This document shows positions 7,599 to 13,638 of a DNA stretch of 14,874 nt, in pieces. The notes below the pieces were generated by a model, which was given only the letters and a program-made list of their open reading frames with translations, did no database searches and was not told where the DNA came from. Within the stretch, counting starts at the first letter, position 1; each line of letters opens with the position of its first letter. This DNA is from Opitutia bacterium. GTDB lineage: Bacteria > Verrucomicrobiota > Verrucomicrobiia > Opitutales > Seribacteraceae. The DNA is taken from positions 1 through 14,874 of the forward strand of contig NZLE01000126.1 of NCBI GenBank assembly GCA_002692605.1. Direction: 5' to 3'. A program made the position numbers and the translations under genes.

Positions 7599-9851
7599 AT
7601 GAGTCCTCATGAACAAGAGCTTCTTGCCGAAATCCAGCCGATGGCTGGTTTCAACCATCCTCTGACCTACGGGTATTCGCTGAAATTGGCTCCCCTGATC
7701 AAGGTGGGGTCCATCGTACGAATACCTCTGGGCCCACGACGAATCCTTGGGGTTGTCTTTTCTCTGAAACCCAAGGATAAGCCAAATGCCAAGAAACTTA
7801 AATTCATCTCCTCCGTGGTGCAGGAAGAGCAGGCTTTGAGCACTGAACTGATACGCCTTGCTCGCTGGATGACTTCCTACTACTCTTCTTCCATGGAATC
7901 CGTGCTCGAATGCATGATTCCTTCAGCCATCCGAGATGGCATGCAAGCCAAGACCGAAAGAACCCTCGTCCTCACCGACAAGGGCAAGTCGGCAACGGAA
8001 AGTGAACTCCTTCGGGCGCCCAAGCAAAGAGCGCTGCTGCATTACATGCGGAAGGGAAAGAATAAGATTTCTCTGCGTTCTGCCCTAAAGGACCTTCAAC
8101 TGAGCGAAAGCGCAGCCCAAGGACTAGTCCAAAAAGGCTTTGCCGAAATAGGGGAGATGGTCGTCGAGCGGAGAGCCTACGATGATGAACTGGATGACTT
8201 CCATGGCAAGGTTCGCTCCGAAATCACCCTCACAAAAGAACAAAAAAAGGCCGCTGGCGAAATGACAACCGACCTTAGGTCCAAGGATTTCGGGGTAAGA
8301 CTTTTGCTTGGCGTCACCGGTTCCGGTAAGACGGAGGTATACCTCGAAGCCATGCAGGAAGCCCTGAAAAACGATGGTGGAGTCCTCTTTTTGGTACCGG
8401 AAGTTTCGCTTGCTCCTCAAACCGTATCCAGAGTGAGACATTTCTTCGCCGAATCAGGCGAGGAAGTGGTGGTTTGGCATAGCCATCTTTCAGCGGGAGA
8501 GCGCTTGGATGCGTGGAGAAACCTGAGTTCCGGTAAAGCCAGAATTGCCGTGGGAGCGCGATCGGCGGTCTTCGCCCCCATACGCAATTTGCGCCTGGTC
8601 GTTGTCGATGAAGAGCACGAAAGCGCCTATAAGCAGGAAGATTCCCCCCGTTACCACGGACGAGACGTCGCAGTCTACCGATGCATGCTCAATCGGGCAA
8701 GTTGCGTGCTCGGAAGCGCCACGCCCAGCATGGAAACGCTCAGGAACGTCGACAGGAAGAAATATTTGCAAAGTAAATTGAACCACAGAATCGACGGTAG
8801 GGAATTGCCACTCGTTCACGTTGTGGATATGCGCAGGGAAGCCCAGATGGAAAGAACCCCTCCAGTCCTTTCGCAACCCTTGGTCGAGTCACTTAGGCAA
8901 CGGTATTCGGATCGGGAGCAAAGCATTCTTTTTCTTAACCGGAGAGGCTTCAACACGACCATGATCTGCCCTGATTGCGGACATGTGGAACAATGCAAGG
9001 ACTGCAGTATCGCACTGACTTATCATCGAACCGATGGTTTTCTGAAATGCCATCTCTGCGGATATCGCAAACCTTCTCCCATGGTCTGCCCTTCCTGCCA
9101 ATCCCTGAACATACGGAAAAAAGGGCACGGAACCCAACGTATCGAAGATTTGGTTTCCTCCTTGATGCCGAAGAGAGCGAAAGTGGTTCGGGTGGATGCG
9201 GATATGGCCTATCGGAAAAATGCCCTTCGATCAACCCTGCGGGATTTTAGAAAAGGGAGGATCGACGTCCTCGTTGGCACGCAAATGATCGCCAAGGGTT
9301 TGGATTTTCCCAACGTCACGCTCGTGGGAGTGATTGATGCGGACCTTCCGTTGCGCATGGAAGACTTCAGGGCATCGGAGAGAGCCTTCCAGTTGCTTGT
9401 TCAAGTCGCAGGAAGGGCTGGGCGAGGAGACCGGGCGGGTGAGGTATACGTTCAGTCCTATGCCCCGCATTCGCCGTCCATACAATTTGCCCGCAAATCA
9501 GACCTCCGGGGATTCGTCGAGGAGGAGATGGAAATGCGGAAGGAATTGGGTTATCCGCCATTCAGGAGTCTGATCCGTCATCTTTTTCGAGGAAGGAGCT
9601 CGGAGAAGACCGAATTCTACGCCCAGCAGTGGGCAAGAGCCCTGCGGGAAAACCCGATCGAAGGTCTAACCGTTCGCGGACCGGCAGCGGCTCCACTTGA
9701 AAAAATGAAAGGACTTTATCGCCATCACTTGTTTTACTTCACCAACGAAGTCACAAGAGTTGTTCGTGAACTTGAGATCAAGCGAAACGCTTTCCCCTTG
9801 GATCGAGAGGTGCATGACATTCTGGACGTCGACGCCCAGAACATACACTAG
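7599..9851 (+). CDS. priA: primosomal protein N' (replication restart helicase PriA)
   Basis: 3'-to-5' DNA helicase that recognises stalled or repaired forks and reloads the replisome. The 750 residues match family length. The N-terminal 3'-DNA-binding domain includes HPLTYGYSLKLAPLIKVGS (20-38). The helicase core has Walker A GVTGSGKT (238-245), DEEH (337-340), GSATPS (372-377), GTQMIAKGLDF (560-570) and QVAGRAGRG (602-610). The zinc-binding insert has all eight cysteines: C457, C460, C466, C469, C484, C487, C497 and C500. The C-terminus ends in ILDVDAQN, as in other PriA proteins. The ATG follows the propeller stop without a gap (TGAATG), and GGAAG just upstream is the only Shine-Dalgarno-like site that I see in this window. 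Translational coupling to the propeller gene is likely. It converges with the gene starting at 9874 across only 22 nt. Confidence 0.98.
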   Translation: MSPHEQELLAEIQPMAGFNHPLTYGYSLKLAPLIKVGSIVRIPLGPRRILGVVFSLKPKDKPNAKKLKFISSVVQEEQALSTELIRLARWMTSYYSSSMESVLECMIPSAIRDGMQAKTERTLVLTDKGKSATESELLRAPKQRALLHYMRKGKNKISLRSALKDLQLSESAAQGLVQKGFAEIGEMVVERRAYDDELDDFHGKVRSEITLTKEQKKAAGEMTTDLRSKDFGVRLLLGVTGSGKTEVYLEAMQEALKNDGGVLFLVPEVSLAPQTVSRVRHFFAESGEEVVVWHSHLSAGERLDAWRNLSSGKARIAVGARSAVFAPIRNLRLVVVDEEHESAYKQEDSPRYHGRDVAVYRCMLNRASCVLGSATPSMETLRNVDRKKYLQSKLNHRIDGRELPLVHVVDMRREAQMERTPPVLSQPLVESLRQRYSDREQSILFLNRRGFNTTMICPDCGHVEQCKDCSIALTYHRTDGFLKCHLCGYRKPSPMVCPSCQSLNIRKKGHGTQRIEDLVSSLMPKRAKVVRVDADMAYRKNALRSTLRDFRKGRIDVLVGTQMIAKGLDFPNVTLVGVIDADLPLRMEDFRASERAFQLLVQVAGRAGRGDRAGEVYVQSYAPHSPSIQFARKSDLRGFVEEEMEMRKELGYPPFRSLIRHLFRGRSSEKTEFYAQQWARALRENPIEGLTVRGPAAAPLEKMKGLYRHHLFYFTNEVTRVVRELEIKRNAFPLDREVHDILDVDAQNIH

Positions 9852-9873
9852 CGGATCATCCAAAAGTCAGGAT

Positions 9874-11793
9874 CTATTTCAGGGGGTTTCGGATGGGAAC
9901 CCGAGTGGCTACGCCACCGCTATGGTTTCGCACGAGAAGAATGCCCGAACCTGCGGGAACCGTAAAATCGTTCGAAGGAGATCGTCCCGCGCCCATCCGC
10001 TTCCAACCGCCCGAATGAATCAGAAGGTTCGGAGCTTCAAGGTAACCGGCTCCAGGATCCGTAATGAGAATGGTCGTGATGGACCCGGCGTTTACCTTTG
10101 CTATGCCTTTGCCTCCGCTACCGCCACCGCCAACGAACGAAACCATGCTGTCCGACGTGTAACCCGCTCCACCCGAACCCGTCGACCAAAACGCATTGCC
10201 ATTATCGATGAAGTCGCAATTCCCGCTTTTGCCTTCCAGTTCGAAGGTATTGGCAGTGCTGTTGCTGACGAGAAAAATTCCATTTGCCGCCGATTCGATG
10301 ACCAAACCGCTTCCAGACGAAACAACGGTTCCATTTTCATCGACCTGTGACTTGTTGTCATCGGTTTTATATCCGCTTGCTCCTTCAATAGTGACCATGA
10401 ATCCGTTACGCAGTCCGTGCCCGGGAGAAGTGACCGTAACGTTCGTTCCCAAACTCGGGTTCGACATATGGGTGATGGAACCGTTCGCCAGGGAGATGTC
10501 CTGTTGGGAAAGTGACCCCCCGACGCCCGAACCGGCCCGGGCGGTCGCATAAGCTTTCGTCGTAATCCCCATATTGGTTCCATCATGCCAAAAGGTTTCC
10601 CACACGCCTTGGTTCAAAATCCTGACGTTGTCGGCGATTTCCTGAGACTCGTTGGCCAACCAGCCCGAGAAATTGCTATCACTTACGGTCAGCGACAGCG
10701 GAGGGATAAGGTCCGACAGCATAATATCCAAACCGAATGGATTGTTGATCAGCGCTCTTTTGTGAGCCTCGGGAAGCTCTATGAAGGTCCCTTGCGTCCT
10801 TACCGTACCCGAAAGAACGAGGTTAAGGGGTTGGGAGGCCCTCCTTGCTATGATCATGGCTTTGTCCGGAGGAATGATCACGTCCCCATAGTCGGAAACG
10901 GTATCGGACACAGCTCTCCAGGCCGTGCCGTCATGAAAGTAGGGAACGAAGTCATTGGTGGTTCCATCCTGCCCAACGCTTTTCAAAATGTAGACGTAAT
11001 CCGCAGAAGAAGAGTTGCCTTCGTTCAGCGAGGTTGAGTCATAACCGAAAAGGCTGCCAAGCGTCCAAGCTTCAAAAATCTCAACCGGGGAATTGGCGGA
11101 GAAAATGGAGGATATTGACTCACTCAGGTTATTGTCCACGATCACGTTAGCCCCAGAATTCGAGACAATCTTGAAAAACTTTCCCGTATGATTGGAATCG
11201 AGATCGGCAACTCTTAGGTAATGAGGGCCACCTTCAATTAAAACTTTCGGAGAAAACGCATACCCCTTCCCACCATTGAGAACACTGATTGAGGTAATTT
11301 GGTCGGCGCCTCCGAGAGTTGCCTCCACTTGAGCGACCTCATAATTAACTCCGGATTGGTTCCCTTCCGTCGGTAAATCTATGGTGATCTCAGGAGCCAC
11401 TTGGTAAGCAAGGCCTGCATAATCGATCGTGAGAGAGGATACGGTCTGATTTCCATCCGCGTCCAAATTCGCGGTGGCGCGAGCTTTTCTGCAAGCGAGC
11501 ATACCTGGCTTGAAGGGATTGGAAAGAGTGGTGGGATCGAGCAAATCCGGAACCCTTGAAAAGGAGATATTATTATCCGACACGGAATCAACCAAACCAC
11601 GAAACACCGCTTGCCCCTTGAGACTGGGAGATATGATTCTGTAATAGGGGGAGTCCGTCGAACCAGCGGGCAATGCGATGGAAATGGATCCTGCGAAATC
11701 CCCGGTATTGCTGTCCGAAGCGAAACCGCAAACCGAAGTAAGAAGCAGACAGAGCATGCGGAAATGCAAACGAGCTTGGGCTATTGAATCCAT
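9874..11793 (-). CDS. secreted TIGR02597-type protein with inserted beta-rich modules
   Basis: From the ATG at 11793 this is a 639-residue exported protein with a signal peptide (FRMLCLLLTSVCGFA, about 11-25). The core fits the TIGR02597 family as I remember it: SIALPAGSTDSPYYRI and SVSDNNISFS near the N-terminus, then HYLRVADLDSNHTGKFFKI (191-209), EAWTLGSLFG (241-250), GTAWRAVSDTVSDYGDVIIP (289-308), GTFIELP, and near the end SGGWKRMGAGR with TVPAGSGILLVRN (611-623). The role of the family is unknown. Two stretches do not belong to the core: about 101-190 and about 437-594. They carry G-x-GY repeats (GGKGYAFSP, GGAGYTSD, DPGAGYLEAP) and a module like the E1_FCCH repeats of phage and surface proteins. 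A longer frame from an ATG at 11937 would add a second hydrophobic leader and overlap the divergent gene, so I prefer 11793. No Shine-Dalgarno sequence is seen. Confidence 0.82.
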   Translation of the reverse strand: MDSIAQARLHFRMLCLLLTSVCGFASDSNTGDFAGSISIALPAGSTDSPYYRIISPSLKGQAVFRGLVDSVSDNNISFSRVPDLLDPTTLSNPFKPGMLACRKARATANLDADGNQTVSSLTIDYAGLAYQVAPEITIDLPTEGNQSGVNYEVAQVEATLGGADQITSISVLNGGKGYAFSPKVLIEGGPHYLRVADLDSNHTGKFFKIVSNSGANVIVDNNLSESISSIFSANSPVEIFEAWTLGSLFGYDSTSLNEGNSSSADYVYILKSVGQDGTTNDFVPYFHDGTAWRAVSDTVSDYGDVIIPPDKAMIIARRASQPLNLVLSGTVRTQGTFIELPEAHKRALINNPFGLDIMLSDLIPPLSLTVSDSNFSGWLANESQEIADNVRILNQGVWETFWHDGTNMGITTKAYATARAGSGVGGSLSQQDISLANGSITHMSNPSLGTNVTVTSPGHGLRNGFMVTIEGASGYKTDDNKSQVDENGTVVSSGSGLVIESAANGIFLVSNSTANTFELEGKSGNCDFIDNGNAFWSTGSGGAGYTSDSMVSFVGGGGSGGKGIAKVNAGSITTILITDPGAGYLEAPNLLIHSGGWKRMGAGRSPSNDFTVPAGSGILLVRNHSGGVATRVPIRNPLK

Positions 11794-11908
11794 GGATCTT
11801 ATAATCAAATATGCGACGAAAAAGAAGTAAAAGCAAAACGAAAGTTTACTCAACCCGTCCCTCGAATGCGATCTTGCTGAGCAAGAAGTTGCACCTAAGA
11901 TAAGACCG
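11794..11908. promoter_or_regulatory. divergent promoter region between TIGR02597 and CxxCH genes
   Basis: 115 nt, AT-rich on its left side. On the plus strand TTGCTG (11874-11879), a 16-nt spacer and TAAGAT (11896-11901) place a possible transcription start at or next to the ATG at 11909, which would make the message leaderless. On the minus strand TTGCTT, a 17-nt spacer and CATATT lie just before the ATG at 11793. A 13-nt inverted repeat (11873-11885) covers the putative plus-strand -35. All of this is motif matching by eye. Confidence 0.3.
11873..11885. repeat. perfect 6-bp inverted repeat CTTGCT-G-AGCAAG
   Basis: CTTGCT and AGCAAG are exact reverse complements around a single G. The repeat lies 24 nt upstream of the CxxCH gene and overlaps its putative -35. 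It could be an operator half-site pair or a chance palindrome. Confidence 0.4.
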
Positions 11909-13114
11909 ATGCCTAAGTTTAGTCCAAAGCGACGCATAAGCTCGACTGTCGCTCTTTGCCTTCTGGTTTGCCCCCCAAGTCAATCAGAACCCAAGGAGGT
12001 CGGTCAGGATCAGACCGCATTCACGAGCTTCCGGAATTACAAAGATCACATTGAGGCGGGAGGCATTCCTGCCTACTATGGGCAGACGGACCGAGAACGC
12101 CTGATCGAACTACTGAGCTTCCTAAGGATACCCAGTTCCTCACAACTCCTCGTATTCTCAACAACCAGTTTGCAACTGAGTAAGATAAGTCCCGGCAATC
12201 CTCGGGCAATCTATTTTAACGACAACCTCTACCTCGGCTACGTTCCGGGCGGTCAGATCGAAGTGATCGAAGTTGATAAGGAAGAGGGGATTCTGCCATA
12301 CATCTTTTCGCTTCCTCCATCCAGGTCCGCATCTCACCCTCAAATTCTTCAGTCGGATCGTTGCATGCGATGCCATGACTCGGACAAAACCGGCTTTGTC
12401 CCCGGCCTCTTGCTTGAATCGGTCGTCCCTCAAAAGGGGGGCGGCACCTTGGACCGATTAATTACAAATTCCGTGGGTCATCAAATTCCATACGAAAATC
12501 GCTTCGGGGGTTGGTTTCTTACCGGCAGCAATCAATATCCGGGCAGTTGGGCAAACTCTCTGGGAAGCTTCGTCCGGGGCAAACTCCGTCGCGATGAGAT
12601 TTCACCCAATCATGCGTATTTGAAGCACAACTACCCTCAAGCTACGAGTGAGGCCGTCGCTCACGCTATACTATCTCATCAAATTGGCTTTACCAACCAG
12701 TGCATTCGCCTCGGTTTCCTCCATGAGGATGGAGATGAAAAAAGCTTCGAACAAGCACTCGAAAACCTGATCGGCTACACTCTTTTTGTGGATGAAGCCA
12801 ACTTGCCCACTCCTCTTAGACTCGATACTCAATTTGCCAAAGAATTCGAAGCTTCCTTTCCCAAATCTCCTCCCCAATACAATCTCAAAACACTGAACCT
12901 GCGCAACCGACTGTTTGAAATCAGATGCTCTTATATGCTGCTGAGCAAGGCCTTTCAAAACCTTCCCTCCGCATTGAAGCAAAAATTCTTTGCTCGCTTA
13001 CGACAAATCCTCCTTGATCCGGGCAACAACCTGTCGGAAGTGGAAAGAAAGCGAATTCATGAAGCGCTCAACTTTCACCTTCCGCTTTATCGTAAAATGA
13101 AAAAGGCGCCCTAA
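11909..13114 (+). CDS. exported single-CxxCH protein of a conserved uncharacterised family
   Basis: A 401-residue protein with an export signal (KRRISSTVALCLLVCPPSQS, 7-26) and one heme c attachment motif, CMRCH (152-156), in SDRCMRCHDSDKTGFVPG. Around it are blocks I recall from an uncharacterised planctomycete/verrucomicrobial family: SSQLLVFSTTSLQ (78-90), ISPGNPRAIYFNDNLYLGYV (93-112), RFGGWFLTG (198-206) and LRNRLFEIRCSYMLLSKAF (331-349). This is not an ordinary small cytochrome c domain; heme binding is inferred from CxxCH plus export. No clear distal Met ligand can be assigned. The ATG at 11909 lacks a Shine-Dalgarno sequence and may begin the transcript. The gene diverges from the TIGR02597 gene and converges on the rhodanese gene; its last codons form part of the terminator stem. 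A redox role is possible but unproven. Confidence 0.83.
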   Translation: MPKFSPKRRISSTVALCLLVCPPSQSEPKEVGQDQTAFTSFRNYKDHIEAGGIPAYYGQTDRERLIELLSFLRIPSSSQLLVFSTTSLQLSKISPGNPRAIYFNDNLYLGYVPGGQIEVIEVDKEEGILPYIFSLPPSRSASHPQILQSDRCMRCHDSDKTGFVPGLLLESVVPQKGGGTLDRLITNSVGHQIPYENRFGGWFLTGSNQYPGSWANSLGSFVRGKLRRDEISPNHAYLKHNYPQATSEAVAHAILSHQIGFTNQCIRLGFLHEDGDEKSFEQALENLIGYTLFVDEANLPTPLRLDTQFAKEFEASFPKSPPQYNLKTLNLRNRLFEIRCSYMLLSKAFQNLPSALKQKFFARLRQILLDPGNNLSEVERKRIHEALNFHLPLYRKMKKAP

Positions 13115-13127
13115 CGGACGCCTTTTT
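13100..13127. terminator. bidirectional Rho-independent terminator embedding a stop codon
   Basis: AAAAAGGCG (13100-13108) pairs perfectly with CGCCTTTTT (13119-13127). Inside it, after one C/A mismatch, CC (13110-13111) pairs with GG (13116-13117) around the tetraloop TAAC. Six Ts follow on the plus strand, and the upstream As give a T tract on the minus strand. It can therefore serve both the CxxCH gene and the converging rhodanese gene. The TAA stop of the CxxCH gene lies in the loop. Confidence 0.85.
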
Positions 13128-13147
13128 TCAAAAGACAAAAGTACGAA

Positions 13148-13528
13148 TTAATTCTCAATCGGGGCGCCTGATTTCTTCCACCCGGAAATACCGGCCGACA
13201 AATGCTTAACGTTCTTGAAGCCGAGCTTGGCTGCCGCATCCGCTCCACGCCTGTAGGCTCCGCATCCCGGACCTCCGCAATAGGCTACGACCAACTGATT
13301 CTTATCCTTGGGAAGAAGTTTGCCCAAATTCTTACCTTGTGAGGAAAAGTCAATGGCAGTTGGAATATGCCCGCGCTTGAAGGACTTGGCTCCATTCACG
13401 TCAATCACAGTGACCTTGCCGTCCTTGATGGCTTTCTGGAGTTCTTTCACACTGATATCGGGATACTCACCGGCATACAAAAAGGAACCCAGCGAACAGA
13501 GTAAAAACAGAGATAATAACTTCTTCAT
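13148..13528 (-). CDS. small periplasmic rhodanese-domain protein
   Basis: From the ATG at 13528 this is a 126-residue protein: a signal peptide (KKLLSLFLLCSLGSFLYA, 2-19) followed by one rhodanese domain. Diagnostic segments are VIDVNGAKSFKRGHIPTAID (41-60), the active loop VAYCGGPGCG (81-90) with C84 as the expected persulfide cysteine, and NVKHLSAGISGWKKSGAPI at the end. The loop has a second cysteine, C89, five residues on, so C84 and C89 might form a disulfide in an oxidising compartment. Single-domain exported rhodaneses are thought to handle sulfur or cysteine redox; the actual substrate is unknown. The open frame extends upstream to 13708, but that part overlaps the neighbouring gene and looks non-coding, whereas this ATG begins a clean signal peptide. 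No Shine-Dalgarno sequence. Confidence 0.9.
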   Translation of the reverse strand: MKKLLSLFLLCSLGSFLYAGEYPDISVKELQKAIKDGKVTVIDVNGAKSFKRGHIPTAIDFSSQGKNLGKLLPKDKNQLVVAYCGGPGCGAYRRGADAAAKLGFKNVKHLSAGISGWKKSGAPIEN

Positions 13529-13638
13529 AGTAGTAGGGGTTAATGGTTTCGTAATATCCAATTTGAAGGAATCCCTAAAATCATCAACTTGAAAATGATC
13601 AATGCAAGGGTTTTGTTCTTCCAACCCTATGGCCCAGA
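13529..13638 (-). other. 110-nt intergenic region
   Basis: Lies between the stop of the Ig-like gene and the rhodanese start, both on the minus strand. It contains a weak 6-bp inverted repeat (AGGGTT/AACCCT with a 10-nt loop, about 13604-13625) but no T tract, so a terminator is doubtful. No convincing promoter is seen, though the spacing suggests that the rhodanese gene has its own. Confidence 0.35.

Noticed and set aside
9905..9917. Hairpin GTGGC-TAC-GCCAC downstream of priA as a terminator
   Set aside because: Only a 5-bp stem, inside the coding region of the convergent gene, with no T tract on either strand.
9760..10350. 196-codon plus-strand frame running from priA into the opposite-strand gene
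   Set aside because: It overlaps the priA 3' end in another frame and lies antisense to the TIGR02597 gene; the low-complexity basic translation resembles no family.
11794..11937. Longer start for the TIGR02597 protein at 11937, giving a lipoprotein-like leader (RRFGLNLGIGLILGATSC)
   Set aside because: It would overlap the divergent CxxCH gene and put two hydrophobic leaders in a row. The ATG at 11793 gives one normal signal peptide. The lipobox is also atypical (ATSC).
13604..13625. AGGGTT/AACCCT hairpin after the Ig-like gene as a terminator
   Set aside because: Short stem with a 10-nt loop and no T run on the minus strand.
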